DNA of 64,000 nucleotides from PALSA-188 sp963720075 (GTDB lineage Bacteria > Acidobacteriota > Terriglobia > Terriglobales > Acidobacteriaceae): the NCBI GenBank assembly GCA_963720075.1, contig CAVREG010000016.1:597961-661960 (forward strand). Direction: 5' to 3'. Within the stretch, counting starts at the first letter, position 1; every line of letters begins with the position of its first letter. Below the pieces are notes generated by a model, which saw nothing but the letters and a program-made list of their open reading frames with translations, had not been told where the DNA came from and did no database searches. A program made the translations under genes and the position numbers. Below, piece by piece: positions 19,001 to 26,241 of this stretch.

Positions 19001-19491
19001 GCCATTACTGCGAAATTATGGCGCGCGCGCTGGCTTTCTCTTCCGAAGAGATCGCTGAACTCACGTTCGCGGGCCGGGTGCATGACGTAGGAAAAATTAT
19101 CGTGCCCGAGAGAATTCTAAACAAGCCCGGCCCGTTGACTGATGATGAGTTCTACCTTGTGAAAATGCATGCCCGGGTAGGATCGGAAATCGTTGCCACA
19201 TTGCCCCGCAGTGAAATGATGGGAAGGGCAATCGAATGTCATCACGAGGCCTTTGATGGCACGGGGTATCCCGCCGGACTTCGCGGCGAGGAAATTCCCC
19301 TGTGGGCCCGAATCCTCTCGGTAGCCGACGCTTATGTGAACATGACCTCGGACCGTACCTTTACCAATGCGAAAAGCAGCGACCAGGCTCTTCTCGAACT
19401 GGGGAAAATGAGCGGCGTCCGATTTGACGGAATGTTAGTGCGAATTCTGGTTCGCGAGTTGAAAGCGGAGAAGGCCCCATCGAATCCGTAA
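16075..19491 (+). CDS. Membrane GAF-GGDEF-HD-GYP signalling protein (cyclic di-GMP turnover)
   Basis: An 1138-residue multidomain protein. The order is about seven membrane helices (1-220), a linker, GAF-like domains (about 230-400, 410-570 and 585-735), GGDEF (about 740-900) and HD-GYP (about 955-1130). The GGDEF motif is intact (ARYGGDEFIILMPE, about 812-825), so diguanylate cyclase activity is possible. The inhibitory I-site upstream reads RQSN rather than RxxD, so product inhibition may be lost. The HD pair is H1003-D1004 in VHDVGKIIVPERIL, followed by HHEAFDGTGYPAGLRGEEIP, so phosphodiesterase activity is also plausible. A PilZ gene lies 12 kb away. Confidence 0.93.
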   Translation: MNSIAIGVVIVPGVVALLLFLVFTYLYEQSRQPYFRAWQLGWAAYTLHFALDAWGIFHGYTAAISLFTSLLLVTMALCIFVSTRLMNKTSGSQRREKFRLRWYEIALAAAGAGLALWNLKIHMAGGIFQSKAVVTPHFRIEIGLAAVLLYCSFYFYKFGSRKNSLAFTLLALSLAFWAILIALGEFRIPVASSFGITGDVLGPIPQMLLGIAMVMVLFENERDAVQENALAFSSLGVDPTRLLSAEDLVPTMQSILDRLVAPLPTERAVICISQRWRAILPSVQRGFSAEFLGELEKSGAGEYVHELAYRRGGFVTFQNMPDMAEPLPALPGGGFEQFHRIVEEAGIRNLTAVSLQTREHNFGVILFPHAERRVFGASNLRLLIGLALQIGLTLENYVVMHGSQRRTKEYALLTQIGQVISSRLDQDEVLRAIQEELGRIFDTSNFFVAFRDGDNLRFELEIQNGVVLPKHSRKMDNGLTEHIIRTGEPLLISSEIDKVRERLGTTFMPSRPSKSFCGVPIVFAGKSDGAMVASSPDREFAFEQRDLEILQTAAGQVSVAVENARLFAEEQRRSKQFAFLNNISKTAISSEDAEQMLAEIVGHIQRNFNFDHIGIGILDYATKDIEIKAEAGTTAKALGKRIPLGTGILGRVARTGETALVQTTGDGHLQGILPDSRAVLCMPITYGDSLMGVLNVESREEDAFTPQDVLVMNTLADLLATALHNSFVFQKLQQQSITDGLTGIKTRRFFWEALSSEWKRASRSGRPFSVVLIDLDKFKEVNDTLGHLEGDLVLVRVGRLLEQKCRQSNVVARYGGDEFIILMPETGVDQAQILAERLRLWLATDPMLSEHHVTGSFGVASFPVHGFSVEDIIRIADAGMYVSKHAGGDQVSTAEQFGGDEGGAVQRQLISGYIEGFLQREHTGPEHLEELITTLQKFCGTDEGCNQQLLKESITALTHAAELRELSGAGHGEMVSHYCEIMARALAFSSEEIAELTFAGRVHDVGKIIVPERILNKPGPLTDDEFYLVKMHARVGSEIVATLPRSEMMGRAIECHHEAFDGTGYPAGLRGEEIPLWARILSVADAYVNMTSDRTFTNAKSSDQALLELGKMSGVRFDGMLVRILVRELKAEKAPSNP

Positions 19492-19556
19492 GCCCAATCA
19501 CTTCGCCACGCCTGGAAATCCTTGGGACGAATCTATCGCTATCCGGCAAAGTCGCT

Positions 19557-20306
19557 GTGGTGACCGGAGGAGCCCGCGGAATTGGCGCGGCCGCGGTCCG
19601 CTTATTTGTCGGCGCAGGCGCTCTAGTCTTGTTCAACTATAGGAAGGCAAAAAATCGAGCGGATAGGCTTGTCGAAGAGCTCGGAAATGAAAAGTGTGCC
19701 GCCGTAGAGTGCGACCTTTCTGGAACAGCCACGGCAAAAGATCTTATAGAAGCTGCAGTAAAGCGCTTCGGTAGGCTCGACGTTCTAGTCGCGAATCACG
19801 GAGTTTGGCCCGTAGAAGATGTACCGGTGGACGAAATGTCCGACGTGCAATGGCGCAACACGGTTTCCATCAATCTCCACAGCGTTTTTGCTCTGGTGAA
19901 GTATTCCGTGAGACAGATGAAAGCCCAAAAGAAAATTGGCTCGGATTCCGCCGGGCACATTGTGCTTGTGAGTTCCACGGCGGGGCAGCGAGGAGAAGCA
20001 TTTCATTGCGACTATGCGGCAACAAAGGGAGCATTGATCAGCATGGTTAAGGGACTTTCCACGGAGCTTGCTCCGCATAGGATTTATGTTAACTGTGTTG
20101 CGCCGGGATGGGTTGACACCGACATGTCCGCCGCAGCTCTTAGTGACGCGAAAACCCGCGATAAAGTCTTGGCGACCATCCCGCTGGGCCGCGTGGCTAC
20201 TCCTGCGGAAATCGCCTCTCCAATTCTGTTCTTATGCACTCCCCAGGCGGGATTCATCACCGGAGAAGTCTTGAACGTGAACGGCGGAGCGGTTTTGGCA
20301 GGATAG
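19557..20306 (+). CDS. Short-chain dehydrogenase/reductase, FabG-like
   Basis: A classical SDR with TGGARGIG (NAD(P) binding), the NHG-containing LVANHGVWPVED, the catalytic Ser of HIVLVSSTAGQRG, Y-x3-K in CDYAATKGALISM, and the C-terminal ITGEVLNVNGGAVLAG. These fit 3-oxoacyl-ACP reductase-like enzymes, but many SDRs share them. The first in-frame GTG (19557) starts inside beta-strand 1. The residues just before it, LSGKVAVV, are also conserved in the family, so the true start is upstream. No in-frame ATG, GTG or TTG exists there back to the stop at 19425-19427, only CTG 19512 and other rare options. It lies 65 nt after the GGDEF gene. Confidence 0.85.
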   Translation: MVTGGARGIGAAAVRLFVGAGALVLFNYRKAKNRADRLVEELGNEKCAAVECDLSGTATAKDLIEAAVKRFGRLDVLVANHGVWPVEDVPVDEMSDVQWRNTVSINLHSVFALVKYSVRQMKAQKKIGSDSAGHIVLVSSTAGQRGEAFHCDYAATKGALISMVKGLSTELAPHRIYVNCVAPGWVDTDMSAAALSDAKTRDKVLATIPLGRVATPAEIASPILFLCTPQAGFITGEVLNVNGGAVLAG

Positions 20307-20365
20307 GAGATTAGCCTCTGGCAAGCAGCTAGAATGGGCGTCCCCGCGTCTAACTACTGGAAAGC

Positions 20366-21193
20366 ATGAAGTACCTCCTATTAGCGATTCTGCTGTCTGC
20401 TGTCGGATTCTCGCAGACTGCCACGCCGGGCGCAGATTCCTCAAGTCCTACTGCGTCTGGACCAATCCCTGTTGACCAGCAAGATCAGGTCAAGGCCCGA
20501 AATCTGCTGGACCAAATGATTCAGGCGCTTGGCGGAAGCGCCTATCTGAACATTCAGGAAGTCAGTCAGGAGGGCCGTACTTATAGCTTTCACTTAGGAC
20601 GCCCCACCAACGCCGGCGTGTTGTTCTGGCGTTTCTACGAGTATCCTGACAGGGACCGTTTCGAACTTACCAAAAAGCGTGATGTCGTCGAAGTCTTCAA
20701 CGGCGAAAAAGGTTCTGAAATTACATACAAGGGCCTGCGCCCCATGGACACGAAGGAACTCACGGACCATGTTCGGCGGCAGAAATACTCCCTCGACGTC
20801 GTGCTGCGGAAGTGGCTCAACGATCCAGGAACCGCTCTTTTCTATGACGGTCCCACCGTCGCCGACGAAACTACAGTCGAGAAGGTGACCATCATGAACG
20901 CTCACGATCAGTCCGTTGATCTTTATATTGATTCCGAGACTCATCTGCCGGTGAAGAAGAGCTTCTCCTGGCGCGATCCGACAGACAAGCAACGCAATGT
21001 AGAAGAGGAGGGGTACGATAACTACCGCCCGGTGGACGGAATCATGACTCCCTTCGTCGTCACTCGCTATTACAACGGCGACATGTCGAACCAGCGTTTC
21101 CTAATTTCGACCGGCTACAACAAAGGGGTAGCTGACTCTATGTTTAATGTCGAGCCTAGTGACCCGCCGATGGGGCGGGCATCCGGAAAGTGA
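20366..21193 (+). CDS. Secreted LolA-like / outer-membrane lipoprotein-sorting-type protein
   Basis: A 275-residue protein with a signal peptide (ends LSAVGFSQ). A beta-rich domain follows in which ARNLLDQMIQALGGSAYLNIQEVSQEGR matches the start of acidobacterial LolA-like domain proteins (helix, then 'GG...l..v......G'). C-terminal strands include LPVKKSFSWRDP and DGIMTPFVVTRYYNG, a layout shared with lipoprotein-carrier folds. There is no lipobox Cys. Function is unknown; a hydrophobic-cargo pocket is only a structural guess. Confidence 0.7.
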   Translation: MKYLLLAILLSAVGFSQTATPGADSSSPTASGPIPVDQQDQVKARNLLDQMIQALGGSAYLNIQEVSQEGRTYSFHLGRPTNAGVLFWRFYEYPDRDRFELTKKRDVVEVFNGEKGSEITYKGLRPMDTKELTDHVRRQKYSLDVVLRKWLNDPGTALFYDGPTVADETTVEKVTIMNAHDQSVDLYIDSETHLPVKKSFSWRDPTDKQRNVEEEGYDNYRPVDGIMTPFVVTRYYNGDMSNQRFLISTGYNKGVADSMFNVEPSDPPMGRASGK

Positions 21194-21358
21194 CCGGTGG
21201 CGATCAAGTACAATCTATCTTGGTAAATCGCAGCATTCATTACGGTTACAGCTATAATGGTATCTTCTGGGTCGGTATTTGACCACGCAGTGTGGCTATT
21301 TTGCCACAGCCACAGTCTGCTCCTCACGTGTAATCTGAACAGGATCAAAACCTTCCCT

Positions 21359-22264
21359 TTGAAGTTCGAACAAACAGTCCGCGTCGCAACGGAGTGCAAG
21401 GGTGTGGGTCTCCACAGCGGCGCACCGGTAACGCTCCGTATCTTGCCAGCCCCCGCTGGCACCGGCATTCTTTTCCGCCGCACCGATCTCGACGGTTTCG
21501 CGGTGGAAGCTGTCAGCCGCAACGTGGCTCGGGTCAGCTACGCCACCAGCCTGATGAAAAAAGGCGTTCTAATTTCAACCACGGAACATTTACTTTCAGC
21601 GTTGATTGGGACCGGGATAGATAACGCATTTGTGGAATTGGATAACCTGGAACTTCCCATCCTAGATGGCAGCGCCCTCCCTTTCGTGGAAATGGTTCAG
21701 AAGGCTGGTATTCGAAAGCAGAGGCGGGAGCGAAGGTATCTCAGAATCCTGCATGACCTTGAGATGCGAGAGGGCAACAAATTCATCGGAATCTATCCCT
21801 CGGATACACATTCCGTTTCCTACGTCATAAATTTCCCACATTCCCTGATTGGCAAACAAACTTTCTGTGTTGACTTGTCAGACGGCAACTATGTGCGCGA
21901 GATTGCCCCAGCTCGCACGTTTGGTTCAAGAGCCGACGAACAGGCCATGCGGAATATGGGATTGATACGCGGGGCTTCGGCCGATAATTGCATTGTCCTT
22001 ACGCGAGATGGAATCGAGAATCCGCCCTTAAGATTCAAAGACGAATTTGTGCGCCACAAGGTATTGGATTTGATTGGCGATCTTGCACTATTAGGAAAGC
22101 CGATCCTCGGCAGCGTGGTGGCAGACAGGGCAGGCCACGCGATGCATACGGCCTTGGTATCGCGGCTGTTGCGGGATCATACCCTGTGGGAAGAAACGAC
22201 CGTTGATGACGTCGGGCATGCACCTTTGGCGGCTTATGAGCTTTCAGCGGAACAAGCCGTTTAG
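21359..22264 (+). CDS. lpxC: UDP-3-O-acyl-N-acetylglucosamine deacetylase
   Basis: About 301 residues from a TTG start at 21359, which gives LKFEQTVRVATECKGVGLHS, exactly where LpxC proteins normally begin. An ATG at 21257 would add 34 unconserved residues. The enzyme is the zinc deacetylase committing to lipid A synthesis. It shows GVGLHSG, the metal His in STTEHLLSAL (near residue 78 of the short form), LPILDGSALPFVEM, the HKVLDLIGDLALLG metal His/Asp, and the C-terminal catalytic His of AGHAMHTALV. With kdsA it shows a Gram-negative outer membrane. Confidence 0.95.
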   Translation: MKFEQTVRVATECKGVGLHSGAPVTLRILPAPAGTGILFRRTDLDGFAVEAVSRNVARVSYATSLMKKGVLISTTEHLLSALIGTGIDNAFVELDNLELPILDGSALPFVEMVQKAGIRKQRRERRYLRILHDLEMREGNKFIGIYPSDTHSVSYVINFPHSLIGKQTFCVDLSDGNYVREIAPARTFGSRADEQAMRNMGLIRGASADNCIVLTRDGIENPPLRFKDEFVRHKVLDLIGDLALLGKPILGSVVADRAGHAMHTALVSRLLRDHTLWEETTVDDVGHAPLAAYELSAEQAV

Positions 22265-22271
22265 GTTTTTT

Positions 22272-22502
22272 CTAATCAGCCGCATGCGGACTGGCATCTG
22301 TCCAATCCCAGAACGATTTCTCTTCCAACAGCGCTGCCAGTTCAGCGCGCGCTTTGGCCGTTAGCTCGGCGGCGTAGTTTTTTGTAGATTGTTGACGCTC
22401 TGGGGTCAATTGGGAGACCCGCACCGCGAGCAGCGGCGCATCCTCTTCCAACATTCGAATCAAACGTTCGGCTCGGTCAATCTTTGTATGGATCGGAAGC
22501 AT
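22272..22502 (-). CDS. Small hypothetical protein
   Basis: 76 residues from the ATG at 22502, which has AAGGA nine nt upstream. A longer frame starts at 22556. The protein is helical and highly charged (KIDRAERLIRMLEEDAPLLA, then RAELAALLEEKSFWDW). No Cys, motif or known family is visible. It sits tail-to-tail with lpxC, 7 nt apart. The good ribosome site and amphipathic helices make it likely real, though it could be a chance frame. Confidence 0.55.
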   Translation of the reverse strand: MLPIHTKIDRAERLIRMLEEDAPLLAVRVSQLTPERQQSTKNYAAELTAKARAELAALLEEKSFWDWTDASPHAAD

Positions 22503-22687
22503 GTTTTTCAATCCTTGGTGTGGATTGAATCTAGGTTGCCGGAAGCATTGACTCACCGCAAGTCACCAACCCGATACCGTGCCCACCGTTTGAGTTGCAG
22601 AACAAGCGGTTTTTTCTTCATGCTTCGGCTCGGAATCCCATAAGATTGTTTCACGTGCGGAAGGCTACCCCAATCCAGGAAGCTGAT

Positions 22688-24031
22688 GTGACCGGTTCCG
22701 TACCCGTCTGCGCCGACCTGTTGCAGTTTCCGCCCGGGTTTTTATGGGGGGTTTCGACGGCCGCGCATCAGGTAGAAGGACGCAATGACAACAACCAATG
22801 GTCTGACTGGGAGACAGCGGGCCGCATCCGGTCGCGAGAAATGTGCGGCGATGCCTGCGACTGGTGGAACAATGCCGAGCGCGATTTTGATCTAGCCCAG
22901 CAAATGGGATTGAATGCCCTGCGGCTTTCGGTCGAATGGAGCCGGATCGAACCGCAAGAAGACCAATGGCATCGCGAAAGCGTGCTGCGCTATCGAGAGA
23001 TGTTGAAGGCTCTCCTTGAGCGCGGCATCGAACCAATGATTTGCCTTCATCATTTTACCAACCCACGATGGTTCGAGGAAAAGGGCGCATTCCTGAGTCC
23101 AAACGCGGCGACACTGTTCGAGCGTTTTTGCCGGCGCGTAGTTGAAGAAGTGGGCGATCTGTGCAGCCATTGGGTAACGTTCAACGAACCCAATGTTTAC
23201 GCTTCCCTGGGATACGTTCTGGGAGAATTTCCGCCGGGGCGCGTCGGTGATGTTCTCACCGCCTTTCGTGTAATCAATTCGATGGCGCGCGTTCACGCGC
23301 TTGTATATCGCTCGATTCACTCGCTACAGCCGGAAGCCAGAGTTGGTTGGTCGCATAACTATATTGCGTTCGTGCCCGCCAATCCCGCGTCGCTCCTGGA
23401 TCGCTGGACTATGCGCCTGGTCAACTCCCTATTCAATGAGAGTTTCCTCACAGTGATAGAGACGGGTCATCACAACTTTCCATTCAATCTTGTCGGCGGA
23501 AATATTCCGGAAGCGAAGGGCGCTTGCGATTTTGTTGGACTCAACGTGTACAGCCGCCTTCATGTCTCGTTTGACTTGCGAGAGACGAAACAACTGTTTG
23601 CGCGGGTGTATGTTCCGTCGCACCTGCCACAAGGAGACTGCGGTATAGAACGGCCTTATGGCGAAGCGTGCCCGGAAGTCGCCAGAATAGCGGTCGAACG
23701 GGCCGCAAAGCTCGGAAAGCCGATCTACATTCTGGAGAATGGAGTTCCCGATGCCTCAGATCGAATCCGGCCGTGGCTGCTGCTGAATACGTTAAAAGAA
23801 CTGCACGGGCTGATCGAAGCCGGACACGATATTCGAGGCTATTTCCATTGGACGCTGGCCGATAACTTCGAATGGACCGAAGGCTGGAATCTCCGCTTCG
23901 GCCTCATTGAGTTAAATCAGATAACTCAGGCTAGAACGATGCGAGGCAGCGGAGTCATATACCGCGGCATTGCATTGAAAAACGCCTTGTCTCGCCAAAT
24001 GCTTCAGGAACATTCGCATCTCCAGACTTGA
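22688..24031 (+). CDS. Family 1 glycoside hydrolase (beta-glucosidase-like)
   Basis: About 447 residues from GTG 22688, chosen because AGGA lies 7 nt upstream and the conserved FPPGFLWGVSTAAHQVEG then falls at the normal place. The frame extends up to a TTG at 22595. The acid/base is E167 in TFNEPN and the nucleophile is E350 in YILENG. The aglycone wall FHWTLADNFEWTEGW is typical. There is no signal peptide, so it is cytosolic. It is shorter in the C-terminal half than most GH1 beta-glucosidases. The substrate is a beta-glucoside, beta-galactoside or similar. Confidence 0.93.
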   Translation: MTGSVPVCADLLQFPPGFLWGVSTAAHQVEGRNDNNQWSDWETAGRIRSREMCGDACDWWNNAERDFDLAQQMGLNALRLSVEWSRIEPQEDQWHRESVLRYREMLKALLERGIEPMICLHHFTNPRWFEEKGAFLSPNAATLFERFCRRVVEEVGDLCSHWVTFNEPNVYASLGYVLGEFPPGRVGDVLTAFRVINSMARVHALVYRSIHSLQPEARVGWSHNYIAFVPANPASLLDRWTMRLVNSLFNESFLTVIETGHHNFPFNLVGGNIPEAKGACDFVGLNVYSRLHVSFDLRETKQLFARVYVPSHLPQGDCGIERPYGEACPEVARIAVERAAKLGKPIYILENGVPDASDRIRPWLLLNTLKELHGLIEAGHDIRGYFHWTLADNFEWTEGWNLRFGLIELNQITQARTMRGSGVIYRGIALKNALSRQMLQEHSHLQT

Positions 24032-24054
24032 GGCATGTTTCGAGGCCTGAAATC

Positions 24055-24885
24055 TCAGCGTACGGATAACGCCGGGTCCTTCGAAGGCAGACTCTCTATT
24101 CGTTCGCCGAAATCCCTACTCAAACAATCTTCATTGTATTCGCGTATCGTAGCGCCTTTTTCATCAACCGTGATGTAAGTGGCGCTGGGTTGAGTCCAAC
24201 TGCCGCTGTTGAAGTATTCGATTCCGCCACGCTCCACACGCAAAGCTTCATGAGTATGGCCGCAAAATACCCTTTGCGCCTTTTGAGTACGCGCGTGAGC
24301 CAGGGCTCCATCCATGACTTTGTTCGACAAGCGTAGCCATTTGCTGTCAAAGCGGTCAATAAATCGAACCAGGCGCTGTTCTCCAAATGCCAGCTTTTGT
24401 AATGCCAGGTGGAGCGCGGTGAACACATTGCTCAGCATTCGGTTATTCACGACGAACAAATCGAATTGATGTCCGTGAATCGCCAGATACCTCAGCCCGC
24501 GATAGTCCCACGCGTACTCTTGATAGACTTCAATCCCGACCATATGTGACATTAGCTCCGACAGGCCGTGATCGTGATTGCCTTCCACCCACACAACTTC
24601 GACACCGCGTTTGGGATTCGACAACTTTCTTATGTAGCTGAGAAATTGCCAATGTTCTTTTTTCAGCCTGCGAAAATTCAAATCGGAGAAGATATCACCC
24701 AAGAGGATCAGGCGGTTGAACGAAGTGGTTTTCAGCATTTGCAGAGCGGCCTCGGCTCGGCTCATCTTTGATCCCAGATGAAGGTCTGAAATTATTACGG
24801 TGTTGTAACGGGGAATTTTCCGGCTGAGCTGACGCTGCTTAGCCAACCCGCCAGCGTAACCTACGCATTTCTCGGAGGGCATCAT
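24055..24885 (-). CDS. Calcineurin-like metallophosphoesterase (PlcP/LpxH-like)
   Basis: A 276-residue protein with all five metallophosphoesterase blocks: SDLHLGS (D34, H36), LLGDIFSD (D64), EGNHDHG (N103-D105), AIHGHQFD and FCGHTHEAL. GHQFDLFVVNNRMLS and the C-terminal FNSGSWTQPSATYI resemble UDP-2,3-diacylglucosamine hydrolases and the PlcP phospholipase C group. It lies 15 nt downstream of a glycolipid-type glycosyltransferase on the same strand, so the two form an operon. In alphaproteobacteria the same pairing (agt-plcP) replaces phospholipids with glycolipids during phosphate starvation. That role is inferred here from context plus an upstream Pho-box-like site. Confidence 0.88.
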   Translation of the reverse strand: MMPSEKCVGYAGGLAKQRQLSRKIPRYNTVIISDLHLGSKMSRAEAALQMLKTTSFNRLILLGDIFSDLNFRRLKKEHWQFLSYIRKLSNPKRGVEVVWVEGNHDHGLSELMSHMVGIEVYQEYAWDYRGLRYLAIHGHQFDLFVVNNRMLSNVFTALHLALQKLAFGEQRLVRFIDRFDSKWLRLSNKVMDGALAHARTQKAQRVFCGHTHEALRVERGGIEYFNSGSWTQPSATYITVDEKGATIREYNEDCLSRDFGERIESLPSKDPALSVR

Positions 24886-24900
24886 GCAATCAATCGAACT

Positions 24901-26106
24901 TCACATACCAGCCCAGGATGCATGGGGCTCAGCCCAAGCTGGCGTCCGTGAAAATGTCGCAGCCGCCACTGAATACGGAATTCGATGTTCAAATATCCAG
25001 TCCAGAATTAGCGGCACCTCGAACAAAGCCCGATTGGAGTAATTCCGCGCATTCATTTGAAATTCGTAAAATGCCGTTTCATCGAGCAGTTGGCTCACGC
25101 CGGACGCAATTTCGTGAAAGTCATTCAATGCAATCCCCAATCGGTTTTCGGTTAGCCACTTCGCGTTGTAACGTTCTTGCGGCAGCGTTCGGGCGTTGCA
25201 CTCCACAATGACGGGCAAACCGAACTGAAGCGCTTCGCTGATGCAGCCTGGACCCGGCTTTCCGATAAAGAAGTCCGCCAATGACATGAAGTAATCAACC
25301 CGGGAAGTAAATTCTTCGACACGCATCGGGATTTTTGTCTTCATGAGTTTTAATTCAGCCGCAAGTCTGTGGTTGTGACCGCAAATCATGATTAGTTGCA
25401 CTGAGGTGGAGCCTTGATCCAGAAGATGGGCAATATCAATCATCGCAGGAGATCCGTGACCGCCGAACAAAACCACAGCGGTTCGTAGATTGGGATCAAG
25501 TCCAAGTTTCTCTCTCTCGAGGAAGCGGTTTAATACAGGCTTCTCGTAAAAGTCCGGTTTCAAAACCATGCCCGAGGTTTGGAAGATTCGATCCGCGCTG
25601 TTCCCCATTGACAACGCCTGCAGCTTCGCGCGATCGGTTCCGCAAATAATGTATTGGGATTCCTTTTCGATCCAGAAATGCGGCGGATAGTCCGCAAAAT
25701 CAGTCAACATTGTGACAAATGGAATTTGAGTCGTCGAAACGCTTTCGGCCAAAGCGCGATTGAAATGCGGAATCACCGACAAAACTAGATCAGTGGGGTT
25801 GTCATCCCAGTATCGCTCCAAGGCTCTTACTGTTCGAGGGTGGTAGAGTCTGATGATCCCTTGCAGCAGCACCAGAAGTTGCGGAGTGAGGCGCGTCCAG
25901 CCTTTTCGCAGGATCAGGTTATAAACATCCTGCAAACGAACGCCGGTGGCCGTGCGAACGACATCCAGAGAATCGAGCAATTCCTGAATGTTTAGGAGGC
26001 TAACTTGCCAGGGATGTTTCTGAGTTTCGAGGGCTGTCTTCAGGGCATCGGCGGCGTTACGATGTCCGCCCCCGGCTTCAAAGAAGACGATCGTGAGCTT
26101 GCGCAT
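24901..26106 (-). CDS. GT28-type processive diacylglycerol glycosyltransferase-like protein
   Basis: A 401-residue GT-B enzyme of the MGDG-synthase/UgtP type. The N-terminal lipid-binding domain begins LTIVFFEAGGGHRNAADALK (family GxGH motif). The donor domain contains VVLFGGHGSPAMIDIA and KPGPGCISEALQFGLPVIVE, with conserved Pro-Gly-x-x-Glu and Gln/Glu contacts (LPQERYNAKWL). It is likely a peripheral inner-membrane enzyme adding hexose to diacylglycerol. GAGGTGAC precedes the ATG. It heads the operon with the metallophosphoesterase, behind a candidate Pho box. The alternative is a MurG-like enzyme, but the N-terminal motif favours glycolipid synthesis. Confidence 0.87.
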   Translation of the reverse strand: MRKLTIVFFEAGGGHRNAADALKTALETQKHPWQVSLLNIQELLDSLDVVRTATGVRLQDVYNLILRKGWTRLTPQLLVLLQGIIRLYHPRTVRALERYWDDNPTDLVLSVIPHFNRALAESVSTTQIPFVTMLTDFADYPPHFWIEKESQYIICGTDRAKLQALSMGNSADRIFQTSGMVLKPDFYEKPVLNRFLEREKLGLDPNLRTAVVLFGGHGSPAMIDIAHLLDQGSTSVQLIMICGHNHRLAAELKLMKTKIPMRVEEFTSRVDYFMSLADFFIGKPGPGCISEALQFGLPVIVECNARTLPQERYNAKWLTENRLGIALNDFHEIASGVSQLLDETAFYEFQMNARNYSNRALFEVPLILDWIFEHRIPYSVAAATFSRTPAWAEPHASWAGM

Positions 26107-26143
26107 GCGTCACCTCAGGTAGATCGCATATAGTGTGATCGTA

Positions 26144-26172
26144 CTGACCGTTCATGAAACCGTAATGAAAAG
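26144..26172 (-). promoter_or_regulatory. Pho-box-like direct repeats upstream of the glycolipid operon
   Basis: Read on the - strand, this is three heptads in 11-bp steps: TTTTCAT-tacg, GTTTCAT-gaac, GGTCAGT. PhoB boxes are 7-bp CTGTCAT-like units spaced 11 bp apart. A -10-like TATATG follows about 15 nt downstream, and the ATG at 26106 lies about 38 nt from the box. This is the geometry of a PhoB-activated promoter. The fit to consensus is partial (TTCAT rather than GTCAT). Confidence 0.5.
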
Positions 26173-26241
26173 AATATTAATTTTCGATGAATCGTTAAGC
26201 GGAACCAATTCAGTCATATAGATCAGGCAAAGGCGAAATCC

